Shown in pieces: positions 21,301 to 34,312 of a stretch of 64,000 nucleotides of DNA. Position numbers and translations under genes: made by a program. Source of the stretch: Wolfiporia cocos (lineage: Eukaryota; Basidiomycota; Agaricomycetes; Polyporales; Phaeolaceae); assembly GCA_029448655.1 (NCBI GenBank), contig JACCLO010000001.1, positions 4,588,001 through 4,652,000 of the forward strand, given 5' to 3'. Numbering within the stretch: the stretch's first letter is position 1; every line of letters starts with the position of its first letter. The notes under the pieces are model-generated. The model was not told where the DNA came from. It saw only the letters and a program-made list of their open reading frames with translations, and did no database searches.

Positions 21301-23865
21301 AAGTTCTGGCCGTAGTTGAAGGTCGTGCAACAGAAGGACTTGACCTACGCTCTTCCGCATACATCCCAGCCGTTGAATTGACCGCGGCCGCCGGTCGGAT
21401 AGCCGTCTGAGTCGGCCTCTGCTCCTCCGCGTACTCCGTATCGATCTCGGAAGATGTCGAAGGTGCGCGTTGCGGGAACGTCCAGCCATAACGGGATCTG
21501 TATGCTGTGGGCGTCTCTTCTGACGGCTCAGTCATTGCTTGTGGCGAAGAAACATATTGAGGAGACGCAAGCGAGTTCGAGGCATCTTCCAGTATCCTGC
21601 CTGACGCGAGCGAAGGAATCAATGACCGTACGGGTTGCTTCCCCTTTCCCGCCGGGGAGTAGCTCACATCGCCGCGCGGGGAGGCCGCATCCTGGGTTAG
21701 AACATTATCACCGCGCTGCCTAAAGTCTGCATATTGCATCCCATTGGGAGACGCACTCGCTCGCTGTGCTATGCGTTGAGATGGCACAGGGAGCGAGGTC
21801 GGCGGCAAAGAGGACGGATTTGGTGATAAGGAACTTAGTTGCTCCTGCGATCCTTGTCGCACTGCTTTCGACCGAGGAGAATCTGCCATGCGCTCAGCAT
21901 AGGGCTCGGGCTCGACGTCTTGGTTAATAATGGAAGACGCTCTGCTGCTCGATGTCGAGATCTTCGAGGGCTCTCTACTCATTACCTTGCGTGATTGTGG
22001 TGATAGATATGACTCTGCAGAATCAGGTCGCGGTGGTTGACTAGTGGTCCGTGTACGCTCCGGAAGAGTGAGACTAGATGTGATACGTGGGGCTTTTGAG
22101 GCGGATTTGTTATCCCTATCTAGTCTCATCGTCAACATGCAGGCGTGCATATATCGATGAAGAGGATGGCGCGCTTACAATCAGATGGTGAAGCTACCGA
22201 ACCTGACCTGGCTGAGCGGTCGGTATCCATGCTCTGTATGGACGCGTCGCTGTTGTGCCTTGATAGTGCACGACTCGGACTGGCTTGACTAGCATACCCG
22301 TTCACTGTATTGAGCTCGTCAATATAGAACGTGGAGTCCCGTTTCGAGCTCAGCATACTAGCGTTAGCTGGAGACTTAGGCTGCGGGTGGTTCCACCTGC
22401 GCTCACGTTCGTGCAGTTCACCTATGATGTTGTCGTCAATCACCTGCCCAGAGTACACTAAGCGATGAATGCTCACTGTCTGCTCCAGTCAGGCTCGTAC
22501 GAGACACTATTAAAATACTCAGAGATGTTACAGCTCAAGCAATGGTGGTGCGCGTACAACTGAGATCTTCGCTTGGGCGAGTTGGAGGTGGCAAGCCATG
22601 TGCTGAATGCGATCTGTGGTGTGAGCTCCAAGTTGGCGGACGACTATGGGGAATTTGAGGAGGTTTCGGGCGGACTGGAGGAAATGATACTGCGCATTTA
22701 TCAAATTCTGTTCCTACAAGAGATTTGGAGACACGCACTACGTCGACCATTTGGTGTCGGTTCATTATCATCACTGTCCATAGCTCGCAATGCCTTCTGC
22801 ATCTCCGAGTCCCCATCCAGGAGATCTTCGACAGGTTAGTGAGGGGATTACGAGATTTTGTTCAGAACCTACTGGACTGCAACTCTGACATATGTAAAGA
22901 ACGCATTGGCGTTTCTGGGACTTGCCGCGAAAATCCGGGCTGCAGCAGCCCTGACTCCCTTATCACTGTCGTCGTATGTCCTGTAGTGTCGGTCGGCGGC
23001 ATCGATATATCCATGACCTGTGCTGTACCTCACTTTGAGCTCCGCGTCAAGTCTGGTTTCTAAATACTTACATTCGTCCGGCACGTCCGGAAATACAGAC
23101 CGCGATCTGGAGACACGCTCTCGGAGCGCGTCGTATGTTGCCACGGAGGACGTCGCGGGGACAGAATCCACTGATTGCCGGGCATTATCGTCGACTGTAG
23201 CGTCATTAGATCAGACCAGCAGGCTGTAGTGAATACGCACCGGACATCCGCTCCTCTTCTTCACCTTCGCTCATCGACATCAACACCTCCCCTTTCTGGC
23301 CTCTACCTTCGTAGTGATCAGACGCAGGATGCTCCGTTCCAGAGCTATGCTCAATGTCGCTTTCAAAATTGGTGTTCTCCCGCCTGTGCCGGCGCGGCGT
23401 GCTGCCGGGATCACGCATGGCATGGTGGAATAGATCCCTGACGCTCTCATGGGCGTAGCTGGGAGTGGCGAAGTCAGAGTATGGATTGTCAAAGTCAGAG
23501 TCCATCTCGGAGGGGGTTTGTGGATCTGGCATGCGAGAGGTCGACTGAGGAGTGCTGGGCGCGTTACGAGCTAGGAGTGCACGGAGCCGGGAAGCAGGAG
23601 TATCCCCTGTCAGGGTCTCTGCCGCGGTTGGGGATTCAAGTCCCATAGCAGCATTCATACGAGGGGTTGCCTCAGCATCCTCATCGTCCTCGCTAGTTCC
23701 ATAGTTAATGGTGTCGGGATACGCGCGTGAAGGTCCAGCTATTGGAGTAGAGAGTTGATCTGTGCGGAAAGGCGGGGAGTGTCGCGTGAGCCTCTGCAAG
23801 CGGGGCGCAGGCTGGAGAGATTGGGTGTCCATGTCGCCTAACGCGACGAGTGCGCTGTATGACAC
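18388..23865 (-). CDS. Large repeat-rich, C-terminally membrane-anchored protein of unknown function
   Basis: Not recognised. Exons read in order: 23865 to about 23241 (ends EEEERMSG), about 23197-23110, a segment with GYIDAADRHYRTYDDSDKG, a helical exon near 22600 (QYHFLQSARNLLKFPIVVRQLG), then long Ser/Pro-rich exons at about 22430-22190, 22090-20900 and 20820-18870. Two repeat arrays are visible: about 22-aa units with (A/S)EE(Q/P)R at 21100-21430 and about 12-aa RRSPLND units at 20030-20600. A duplicated motif VRVVDAFGRE / VKIVDALGRE (about 19340 and 19220) precedes a helical coiled-coil-like region. The last exon has one hydrophobic segment (WLFWCFIIVQLVLLAVLYRWVL) and about 100 further residues. 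Estimated at well over 1,300 aa. The architecture suggests a tail-anchored scaffold. Internal exon borders are approximate. Confidence 0.7.
20030..20600 (-). repeat. Coding minisatellite, about 36-bp units (RRSPLND repeats)
   Basis: About 14 imperfect units of roughly 36 bp encode variations of EPRVRRSPLNDQ. The periodicity is in frame with the gene, so the array is coding and expected to vary in length among strains. Confidence 0.8.
21100..21430 (-). repeat. Coding repeat array, about 66-bp units (EEQR/Pro repeats)
   Basis: Four to five imperfect units of about 22 residues, each with a core of the type (M/V)Y(A/S)EE(Q/P)R followed by a Pro/Ala/Val segment and VR or VN. Confidence 0.7.
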
Positions 23866-24119
23866 GTCGTGCTCTACGCTGGCAACGACGAACAGATGGC
23901 GGTCAACGGTGGAAGACGAGAGCGAGGCGCGTCAAGGAACGACCACGTGCCCTATTCAACGCGCGGGCGCCGCGCGCAGCGATGGCCACAGACGTCTATC
24001 ACAAGCCACTACTGTCTAGCTGAAGCTGGGACTTGGTCTTGAACTTGTTTCAGCGCAAAGGAGGCGAAAACCCTCTACTGCATCTTTACGCAGCGACGAA
24101 CTCGCACGACTTGCGCATA

Positions 24120-24582
24120 ATGCGCCAGTCTGGAATAGCGCGCCAGTCGCACATGCCTGGCTCGTCCTCGAACGTTGCTAGTGCGAAACTGCTCGAGAAA
24201 AAGAAGGAATATGAGGCGGTAACCGCGCTGGAGAGGGCCAGCACGCAGTTTGTCAAGCGGATTGAGGACATTGGCGACGACTTCGACGTGCTGGCGGAAG
24301 CGGCTCGAGGTATGTTCCGACCGCGTTGGTATATTTCACGCCGTTGACCATGTGTCAAGTGCACGGGCAGGTTCTGGAGCAATGGCCCAACATGTTCAGG
24401 ATCCTGGGTTTATTCTGTAAGTCACCTTTGTCAGTAATTCTACTCCCTACAACAGGAATCTCGCAGTATCGACGCGCCAGCAGCATTCTGAAGATGGCGA
24501 CGAGGCCCACATGCCTGCTACCGGAGAACGTCTAGTTCGTGTGCCAGTAGAAGAGCTGCGCTCTACGGAAAATAACAAATAA
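24120..24582 (+). CDS. DAD2: DASH/Dam1 complex subunit Dad2
   Basis: A subunit of the fungal outer-kinetochore DASH (Dam1) ring that couples chromosomes to microtubules. Three exons, 24120-24309, 24360-24416 and 24467-24582, give exactly 120 aa. Conserved features are LLEKKKEYEAVTALERASTQFVKRIE (residues 22-50, coiled coil), DDFDVLAEAARG, then VHGQVLEQWPNMFRILGLF across the first splice, and a C-terminal GERLVRVPVEEL. The acceptor tcgcag at 24466 is needed: the upstream acceptor aacag would create a stop at the junction. The gene is divergent from the large repeat protein (254 bp) and its stop is 54 bp from that of the convergent SCYL1 gene. Confidence 0.92.
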
Positions 24583-24636
24583 TCCTTGGGTCCAGGAGCC
24601 ACACTGTATGAATGGGTATCGTATTCGACTATGTAA

Positions 24637-27600
24637 TTATACTTTCGCCGGCCCCGCATTTTTCTTCTGCTCCTTTAATGCAGCAATGCGCTATGACATT
24701 GATATGAACAAATGGTCAATTTGTACGAACTTGACGTGGGGGCTTACTTGTTTCCTCTCCTCCTTGCGACGCGCCATCTCGGCCGCTCTCTCTTCTTTGG
24801 TCATACCCGCTGTACTCGGATGTGACGGTACCACTTTGTCCTGCGTCGCGGGGCTTGCTCGTCCGCTATCCGAAGGTGTAGGAGACCTCGCAATTGACGA
24901 GACAATTGACAACCTGTTATTAGATGTCGGCGAACGCGCCATGCTCGGGACGCGGCCCTTAGGCTGATGTATCGGAAGAGTCTGAGTTTCCATGCCCCAT
25001 TCGTCGGTCGCTGTCTCTCTGGTGAGGTTCACACATCATGAACAGTGACTAAGAAGCCCACCGGTAGAATGCGAGCTACCATTCTGCGAGGGCACATCGC
25101 CAAGCCCTAACCCCACCAGCGGTGCCGGGGCACTCTCGAATGCGCCTTTATCATACACGCAACGTGAACTGTAGCACGCATACGACCAAGCTTTACTTAC
25201 TCCAGTCATCTTGATCCGCATTGACGTCGATCAGATCGTCGTTACCCCAGGGGTTCTGCTGTTGCACATCAACCTCTGCCGCCGCCTCCTGCGCCCAATC
25301 CGGGGCGGAGCTCGACGAGGATAAGCTCGTGGGCACCTTGCTCGCTCCCAATTGCATTCCCTTCGACGATTTAATTGTTGGTGTCGATACGATGGGTCTT
25401 GCGGGGACGGCTGGCGAAGATAGAGTGTTCTGAACCTGGGGCGGGAACCCTCCTGGGATCGAATTGTTGAGACCGCCAGATGTGAGGGCATCGGAAGGTG
25501 GAGCTGAGCTTGGTCGATCGACACCAGCTGCTGGACTCATCGTGCTCTGTAAATCGGCTGCCGCGAGCTAATACAGCGATGCCTTGAGTAGAGTGAACTG
25601 CAGTGGTAATTATTCTGCACCAACCTTTTTGCTCAGGGACGACATCGCCCAGCCAGCAAGCGCTCCGGCGGCGCCTGCAGCGGTGTTGACGAGGGTGTTT
25701 GGTCCTGGAGAAGCAGGAGGGAGGAATCCCGGTAGGGCGGATTCGCTGTCGGCCTCTACAGTCTCTGGCTGTGATGTGTAACCAATATGTATCAGATACG
25801 AAGTATGAGCTCAGGGTGCAGAGCAAACCATTGTGGCTGCGTGCTCTTCCAGCTTCTTCACGAATAGCTCCATCGCCTTGAATGCTTGATCCCGGACTAG
25901 CCTGCCGAATGTTTGGCATATGAATAGATACGCTCAAGGGATCAGAACTCGACATACTTCTCCTTGTCCAGCGTAGTGAATGCCATGTTTGGTATCACTT
26001 TACCGGCCAGATCCTCAATATCAAAGCAATCTATCGTTGCCATCAGTGCCATAAGTCCGGCGACACGACAGTGTACGAAAGGATCCTTCAGTGCACGCGA
26101 GAACGCGGGGACGAGCACTTTACGCTTGGTGTTGTAGCCGAGTGATGGACCGAGGCGGCCAATGAGGATGCAAGTGTTGGTGCGGATAGACGCCTCGGGG
26201 TCACCTTGCATCTTGGCAAGGAAACGCAAAAGGTCATTGTTGAGAATCCGATCGTTAAACTGGAGTTGTCAAGAAACGCAATAAGCATACAGAAATCTGA
26301 ATGAGAACCACAACACGCCTTGTCGGACAACAGGATGATCGACTTGACGGTGGCTTCTCGAATAACAGCCACAGTATCCGAGAATCCCGTTTGCTAATGA
26401 GAGGTATGAATAACTTCGAGGTATATGCCGCATATAATCGCACCAGATGCGGCCAAATCTTGTCAACGACGGTCTTCTTGTCGAGTTTCTCGGCATATTC
26501 AGGCAGATGTTCGAGCAATGCAAGGCGCGTTCCCCGATCCGGGCTCGTAAATAGCTTAACAAGATGTACGAGAATCACAGAAGAATAATTCTCCGGCGCG
26601 ACTGTCTTCCCCATCTGCATGACCAGCGGTAGGATCGCTGGGGCGGATGCACCGCCAAATTGGAGTGCTGACACAAGGGACGGCAGAACTCGATATGAAA
26701 CAAATTCTGAAGGGAATGAAGAGGCTGATTCCTTCAGTGTCCTATACACCGTCACAATTTAAATGAGTCACAATTTATACTCTTGGGACAAAGCATCTCA
26801 CCGTAAGAACGTAGCCTTTTCACCTTCGTTACTGATACTGAAGTTGTCCAAACCAGCACAAACTTTGACCAGACTGTTATCTGCAAAGAACCCAGAGCCA
26901 TCACCTGCCGTTGTTGCTGTCCCCAGCTCTAGAAACACCTTTGCAGTCAGTCTAGACTTGGGGTTCGGATTGAGTAGTCGTTTGTATGATGAAAACAACA
27001 CGTTAGGAATTGCGCCGCGAGATGCGGCTGTAGGTGGGGGATGAGGAGGTTGAGCGGTGGCAGGTAGAGGGAGCGAGGGGTTGAAGGCACAGTGAATGAG
27101 AAGACCTAATGCATAGCTATCTGCCGCGGCTGGAGTAAGCCTAACGGAAACGTGAGATATGGAAGGAATTCAAGTAAATGTTCATTACTCTTTGGTAGCG
27201 GACCAGCCGCCTTTTTTGACTTCGGGAGGTGCATATGTCGTAGACTCTGGCAGTAAGCTGCCCATAGTCTAGAAAAATAACAGATATATTGGCTTGTATC
27301 CGCAACCGACATAACATGCTACGTACATAAAGCACGGCTGCATCGTCTTTCGGACTGCTTAGAACTTCGAACCCACCGAGTTTCCATTCTCCAGATGCAG
27401 ATATGAATATAGAGTCCACGCGTAGGTTACCGTGTGTGGAAGCGCAAGAATCGTTCACGAATGCCAGCGCGACCTAGCAGTCAGTTGCAGCAAGTTCTGT
27501 ATGGGACCGTGAGCGAGAACCGGCGAACCGACACGCGATGAAGCCCCCAGATGAGCCAGTCTTCTCTTTGTTGAGCGCCTTTGGAGGACCACTCAGATAT

Positions 27601-27991
27601 CGCCGAGGCCAAAGGCCGGACTCGCTCTGTCATGATATAAATTGTACTATCCGTCTCAACTGCATCCATAAACTTGAGTACGTCCGGATGGCGAATCGTC
27701 CTCAGCTTTCGAAGTGCATTCTTGGCCAAAGGTAGGTAATTCCTTTTTCCAGGCTGACCAGAATCGAATTCGAAGATAGAGACCGGTGTTCCGTCATCCT
27801 GTTCGGCGTCAGTGGGTACTTACAATTGCCATAGTCTGCTACAATACCCTCTTTTGTCCGTCGTAGAGCACCCAGATGGAGTGGTTGTCAAAAGAAGTCA
27901 CGCGAGGTCCCAGCGAGAACGGTAGCGTTAGCCCGGACTTCTGGACGAGCGAAGAGACTGCTGCAGAGCCCAAGTTTCTCAAGTAGTCCAT
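24637..27991 (-). CDS. SCY1-like pseudokinase (SCYL1/Cex1 family)
   Basis: SCYL1/Cex1 proteins work at the Golgi/COPI interface and in cytosolic tRNA export. Exon 1 starts at 27991 with MDYLRNLGSAAVSSLVQKSG, the family N-terminus, and is spliced after DGQKR to DDGTPVSIFEFD. The kinase-like domain follows (ALRKLRTIRHPDVLKFMDAVETD). Its catalytic loop is HGNL instead of HRDL and the DFG position reads GGFE, so it is a pseudokinase, as expected for the family. HEAT repeats span about 26750-25950 (FLAKMQGDPEASIRTNTCI, GRLGPSLGYNTKRKVLVPAFSRALKDPF). After VKKLEEHAATMPETVE comes a disordered, Ser/Pro-rich tail with a DDLIDVNADQDDW acidic motif and a Lys/Arg/Glu coil (MTKEERAAEMARRKEERKQRIAALKEQKK), ending at 24637. 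At least ten exons. Confidence 0.9.
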
Positions 27992-28356
27992 AGCTCAATA
28001 GTAGTGACACGGTCCAGGAGTATCGTAGCTTCGTCAACTCGTGGCGATGAACTCGAGCGCAGAATGCGCTCAAATGCAGTTCGCTGAGACCAAAGGTGTC
28101 CGATGAATCGATGCCGAGGAAATATCTTCAACGGGTTTATCATATACCTTATTAGACCTATCTGTCAAATCCGGGACGATCATAGGCAGAGAGCGTGTGG
28201 GCGCCTGTACTTCGCCTGCCTTGTTCGCGACTTCGAGGTCATTCTGGAGGTCTGCGAACACAATTTGTTTCCTCCACTCTCCTTGCTACCGACTGTTGTC
28301 TGTGTCTGTGCGCGGAAGGGATTCAAGGGCCTTTCTCGCTGTATTAGCTGACTTCC
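27992..28356. promoter_or_regulatory. Divergent promoter between SCYL1 and MED14
   Basis: Only 365 bp separate the two start codons, so the two housekeeping genes probably share a bidirectional, TATA-less promoter. No specific site is claimed. Confidence 0.5.
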
Positions 28357-31300
28357 ATGGCTCAAGTTGCGAATGGCCACAGTTCCGCGCATCTGAATGG
28401 GCAGACAAGCACTAACGGCACTCATGAGAACGGAGTCCATGAACTGTCCCCAGAGGAACTCGAACGACATCTCCCTGCTGTATATGATGGGCAAGTCCCT
28501 CTTGGCGAGCTGGTCTCGCGGACGGTTCAAGCCATATATGCTGAGTTATCCGAGCTGGCGGAAACGTGAGTGCGACTCGCAAATCGCCCCTCTATTGCTG
28601 GCATGTTGAGCCGCTGCTAGTCTGCCAAATATGTCGGATTCTGCACGGAAAAGGTCATTGGCAGATTGGGTGGTACAGACCAAGAAGCAGGTTGTGAAAC
28701 TGTACGCCGTCGTGAAATGGGCTCGAGATGCGGATGTCGTGCAGAAAGCAATGGTACATTCGTATAGGTGCATAATGCAGGCTTTTCACGGTGTTGATGC
28801 CCGGGTCGCAGAATATGACTGGGTTCCTCATGGAACAGAACCGCCAGTTCGAAGACGCTATTCAGTCTCTTAAGACTTGTCGAGATGCCCTTGATTCCGC
28901 AAGGTGAGTGTAGGAAGAGGCCATCATGGACAGCGCCCTCAGCATTCTGCAAATAGACTACGAAATCATGATCTATTGACCTCTTTGGATGTCTTGACCA
29001 CTGGGTCGTATCGGAGGTTGCCGACTGCCATCAAGGTCATTCACTTTACCGGCTTCTCATGGGCAGGGCCGCTCATGCGTTGACGGCGTGCAGAAACTAG
29101 TTATCCCTCCAACCCCACTCACAGATGAAGAGGTTGCAAAAACCCTGGCCGATGTGGAAGATGTCATACGCTTCCGCCTCAAGATGAATGAGATCATCCC
29201 TCCTGAGATGTCAAATTATCGTATTGGTAGGTTACAGTCTCTCTGCCATAGTGAACGGTGCTTTACAGCGCCTACAGCCGATGGCCGAGTATATTTTACC
29301 GCGCCAAAGCTATTCGAGGTCTCCCTGTGCGTGAAAGGCGCACAGAAAGATGAGGGATGGTTTTTCGTTAATGTAGAGTTTCTCTTCGCCATTGGTGGGG
29401 ATCGCTCTGGAACGCAAGGTGCGATCTATTTTTTTTTCTCAAATAGAACATCAGTAAGCAACTGGAGTCAGAGTTTCCGCGGAGACCTACCGGACAAGTC
29501 AAACGCCACATCACCGATGAGGCGGACGCGCGCCTTGCATTCTATTTACCCGTACCCGAAGACCAAATCCCTCCAGGCGTGGAGCTACCTCCGCGGCCAC
29601 CGCTCCCGCCAGGAGTTGTAGATGCTCCTCTGGTTCGGATTTTCAATTTCCTGCGTGAGTTAGTGTACATGTCCCATCCCATCAATCTGTTCTCATTCTC
29701 TTCCCAGAGATGATGTCACTGTCATATCAGTTGGAAATCCTCCGTTGGCAGGTAAGTCAAGCCACACAGAGAGAACGCATTTGTTTACGTGAAGTTAGGC
29801 GGAGAGACTTCGTTCACTTGGATGGGCTGAGTACCTACATGTTGAAAGGAGCAACAATCGCCAGACATTGACCATCTCATATTGGATGTTCGTATTCCAT
29901 GATGTCCCGAGACCTTCTAGTAATTGTCAATTGCAGTCGGAAGCCTCCACCTACTCAACAAGGTCGCCCGCAGCCTGCGCAAAGGGCTAAAATCCCTCTG
30001 CTCGGTGGGAAGATTATCGTTTCTATCGCTCGGGCTCAAACGACACCCAATAACAAGTCAAATCGTTCTCCCAAAGCCCGAATGCTGGCTGAACTTCAGG
30101 AAAAGGCGAAGCTAGACACTGGCCGTCCATCTGACGAGGTGGAACCCTTCAAGTTTGACGTCAAGTGGGAACCCGAGAAAGGTGCGCTAGGAGTCATCAT
30201 TCCTGAGGAAGATAGCCGCATGCCCCCCAGCACGCTTGCTATTGTAAGCATTGCGAGTGCCTCGTTATGCGCATTAGCTGACAAGGCCATTAGGAATCCG
30301 ACAACCTCGACGTCGAGGCACTATTGCGCAAAGTGATAGCGAGGCACACGGAAGCCGTCCTGAAGGTTATCCAAACCCAGCTTCAGCTTGCCCCTGCCAC
30401 ACGTAACATCTTCTCACATCCCGGGGAAATTGTTATCACCCAAGAAGGTTCATTTTATTGGTCGTCCAGAAGCGCTGACGGTTCTATCTTCGAATGCAGA
30501 GGGCATGCATGTATTACGCACCCGTCTATGTGCCGACGAGTTTGTCGTCATCGTAATAGACCCGCGAACGGGACGATTGAACCTGCGCGATACCGGCGAT
30601 CTGGCATCAGCAGGGAAGACTCGAAGATATGCCTTATTTGCGGATAAAGTCAACGAAAACCCGACTCTGCTGTCAGAGATTCTCATCAGGCTCAAGTTTA
30701 GTGTAAGTGGACCGCTACTTCTGAGTCAACTAGATCCTCACATTATCGGTAGACTATCATCGACATGGCGGAGCAAAAGGCTAACTATCTTGGTCTGCGG
30801 ATGTTCCGTACTCGGAACTTCTCGCAGGAAGGCGAGTGTCCGATGCTCACCTCTCAGTGACTTGGCTGATTGAAGCACCGCAGAAATCCGCAAACTAGGA
30901 CCGTCAACGCGTGGCTTGTTGTACATCCAGCTTGCCAAGTTCCCATCCCACTATCTAGTCATTGTCATAACAGAAGAAGATTTTCGATATGCTCTCATTT
31001 CGGCAGAAGTACTGGAAGATATACCGTTCCATAAGATGGTCATGAAAGACATCGGATGGCTCGATGTCCATCGAGTGCACGGACATGAGATTATCGTAAC
31101 GCCTCGTATTGGCGGGAGCGATGATGCTGTAGCAGGGCAAAAGCGCAAGCGAGACATGGCTGATGATCTTGGTCGAGTAGATGTTGCACAACCATATCCC
31201 CCACGGTGAGTACTGGAAAAAGATTCTGTTAGATGCGATTTTAATTACCATGTGAATAGCTTCAACTTGGACATACAAGTGTTGAGGGAACTATATGCAT

Positions 31301-32740
31301 ACTGCTGGTGAGCAGCAGTGTTTTCTTGCTTTGAAATCTGCTGGGACTGAAATGCAAGACAGCGCTCGAGTTGCATACTACAAGATTGAGCAGCAGTTCA
31401 AATCGCGGAATATCCCATACTCGATTGTGAGCTCGACGAATGCTGCGCAATTGCCGGAACTCGCGTCGCAATCATCACTTGCGCGATCAATCCCAGCCCT
31501 ATGCGTTCAATCATCAGTTATACTTTCGGGAGCGCCAGCTGCAGAGGCTGCCATGCCAAATATCCGCGTAATACCACTGAACTGGTGGTCGGATCGACAA
31601 GCTCAGGTGATTGCGCCAGGAAATGTGGCTTTTGAGGAATGTTAAATTGTTGTATAGGTGGTAACCTGTGTCAAACTGAAGTATGTACAACAACCTGTCG
31701 GCAAGCGAGCTGGTAGCAGTAGCGTCATTCGCCCCTCAAAACGGATTATTTATGACTCCACGGAGGCTATCGTCTCATTCCTGTCCGAAGACGTTGACAA
31801 ATGTGTCGATGAATTCCTTGAGGAATGGGCGCGAGTATCAAAAATGGTTGTCATCGCACGCGAAGGTATAGCCTTATTTCCATACCTTCCAACGCGAATA
31901 TAGTGCCTGACGAGGTATTATGCAGTGGCACAAATGTCCCGCAAGAAGCGTTGGAGTGATGTCCGACTCCTTTCATTTGACCTTCAAACAGTCGAGTTCG
32001 CATATGCAGCCGACTACACATTGTCCATCACTTGTACGGATCAACTCTCGCCTACCGGTGGCACATATGATCTGCAGTTCTCTCGGATTGCAAAAGAACA
32101 GACCAGCACTGGTGAAGAAGGCCAATCATACAATCCTCACGAGGACCTTGAGCCATATCTACGTAGTCTGCTTCGGCATGGCCCTCTTGCGCCTTCATTG
32201 AATAAACTGGTCGCTATCTTGCGGGATACGTTACCAATAGTCGCGGAGCTGGAGGATGTTCGGGTCGCCGCTGCCAAGCTCGGAGAGAATGTGGACATTT
32301 TACCCAAGTCTGCTGGGTGGTTCAGAGTTCTATATGGCGACTTCCGGTAAGCTCAAAGCTCCGTTAGCAACGATCCAGGGCTCACATTCATCAGGCATGC
32401 TCTGGACTTCCGATTGATGACTGGCGCACGAGTCATCATTCTCGATGCTTCTCACTCGCTTTTCCTTGCAGAGGGCCGCGGGCCCTCTGGCGCTGCATCT
32501 GCGCAGGTGCTTGGCAGGAAAGATCGAGATATAGATGACGGCTTACTGTTGCAACCGATCCCCGACTTCCAAACCATGGTCGGCGACGCCGTCAAGGCAG
32601 CGGTGGCCCAAGGAACGACTGGCCAGATAGCGGCCATAGATATCGGTGTCGTCTGTGCTTCCTCAGCAGTGCGGACTGTTGGTCGGACCTTGTACGAGCG
32701 TGTTTTGCAACGACTGAAGCACCCTCAAGGTGGCAACTGA
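28357..32740 (+). CDS. MED14: Mediator complex subunit MED14 (Rgr1)
   Basis: Architectural backbone of Mediator, linking head, middle and tail modules at RNA polymerase II promoters. Start at 28357 (MAQVANGHS). The conserved N-terminal signature runs LPAVYDGQVPLGELVSRTVQAIYAELSELAET, spliced to LPNMSDSARKRSLADWVVQTKKQVVKLYAVVKWARDADVVQKA and then MEQNRQFEDAIQSLKTCRDALDSAR. Further blocks are LTSLDVLTTGSYRRLP (about 28980), PPTPLTDEEVAKTLADVEDVIRFRL (about 29110), MSLSYQLEILRWQAERL (about 29715), KARMLAELQEKAKLDTGRPSDEVEP (about 30075), FVVIVIDPRTGRLNLRDTGD (about 30545) and a C-terminal exon ending VLQRLKHPQGGN at 32740. More than 15 exons with introns near 50 nt. Overall length about 1,000-1,100 aa, as in other basidiomycetes. 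No disabling change seen. Confidence 0.9.
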
Positions 32741-33020
32741 AGCAATTCGCTGTTTGTTCAGTCTCCGTAGTGAAGGGTGTAGTGTCTATCAATGCGGACT
32801 TAGTCATTGGATTTCTACTTACAGCAACGCATGTAGCATTAATGGGGCTCGCTGTACGTCATGTTTCGCAGATCAGCATCTGCACTAATACACACGTCGT
32901 CCCTAGTACTAGATTAATATTAGGGACTGCTATGATCTACCGAGTTACAATGTGACAATAGCGACAAGATTCTACAGTGCGTCGCGTCGGTGCATCCAGC
33001 AACGACGGCGCATCATAATA

Positions 33021-34312
33021 TCATTTTGCATCAGCAAACCAGTCCTCAATAGCCCTCAACGCTTCCCTCTTCGCCGATGCCTTGATGGGAAGCGCCAGGT
33101 GATCATGTACAGCATCAGGTGCCTCGTAGTAGCCGACCCTGTCCGCCCCCATATCACGCACCATCGCGTCGCGAAGCGAGCGGCACATATCCAAGAAACG
33201 TTCTGCATCACCCAGCTCAATGAAGGTACGCGGAAACCCGCTGAAGCTCGCATTGACAAATTTCGATGCAGGCGACAGGTACGGATTCGCGTCGGTGGCT
33301 GAGAACCCTAGCGGACCAGCGTAAGCACGTCGCGCATGCGCGAAGAGCCCCGTGCGAACGTCCACAAGGAAGTCGTGGTTGTTATTGAGCAACGCGGACT
33401 CGGGAGTCTCATGTGACGTCCCGAGATCGCTCCAGGGCGAAAGGAGAATCATTTGGTAGTCCAAAGGCCTGCCGTCGGTGCTGCGGCCCATGGCCAGTGC
33501 AAGCTCAGCGGTGTTATCAGCCAGGTATCGGGCGAGGGCGAGAGCAAGATTCCCTCCTGCTGAATCGCCGATTAAAATGATGTTTTCCGGCTTAAATCCC
33601 ACCTCCATGACTAGATAACAGTATCCTGTGATTGCGTCAATCAGGGCTGCAGGGAAAGGATTGGTGTACACCGGCGACAGTTCGCAAAGGCGATATTCAA
33701 CCGCTAGGGCTCGCTTGGCGCCCGAGGAAGGGCAGTGGGACAGTATAGAGCGGGGATTTGTGGACAAGACAGAACTGGGGTGGGCCGACTCGGAAATGAA
33801 GGCGCCGCCGTGGAGGTATAGGATGACCTTCTCATCTGGCGAGGGCTCGTCGCCGACTTGCGTGTTTGACCCAGGTTTGTCGATCCAATAACCCGGTATG
33901 CGGGTCGACTGCACGGATGCGGCTGCAGCCCATTCTTTGACGGCACCGAGGATGCATGACGAGTTCGGCGAGAGCCACACGCCCTTGACGCCAGGTCCTT
34001 CGAGAATCGCGCGATGATCAGGCCAAAAGCGGACAGGACCTACTCTGCGAAGATAGGCAATCAATACACAGAAGCATATTTGGAGTGCGTGATTGGTTTG
34101 AGTTCAACTGCTCACTTTTCAGCAATTGGTCCGAATTCTGAGAAGAGACGTAGCGTGGAGGTGCCTAAGGTAGTGAATAATGACCACGATGGCCTAGGAC
34201 GCCGATATAGATGGGACAAGGTCCAGAACGGAATCCTCACGGCCAGTGTGATTGCCACTTGAAGGAAGAGGTATAGTGATCGGAATGGCTGTCGACGTAG
34301 CTCGTGAACCAT
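33021..34312 (-). CDS. Alpha/beta-hydrolase (HSL-like esterase), paralogue A
   Basis: Two exons, 34116-34312 and 33021-34044, give 406 aa. The first exon encodes a hydrophobic, probably membrane-associated N-terminus (MVHELRRQPFRSLYLFLQVAITLAVRIPFW). The catalytic part has the oxyanion motif HGG (residues 144-146), nucleophile GDSAGGN with Ser227, a PWSDLG segment and a C-terminal H in APDAVHDHLALP. This is the hormone-sensitive-lipase/carboxylesterase layout; the physiological ester is unknown. A paralogue at 62097-63430 shares exon structure and long identical stretches. It is convergent with MED14 (280 bp between stops). Confidence 0.88.

Noticed and set aside
27480..27730. Idea that the SCYL1 gene is a decayed active kinase
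   Set aside because: Loss of HRD and DFG residues is characteristic of the whole SCY1-like family, and the rest of the gene is intact.
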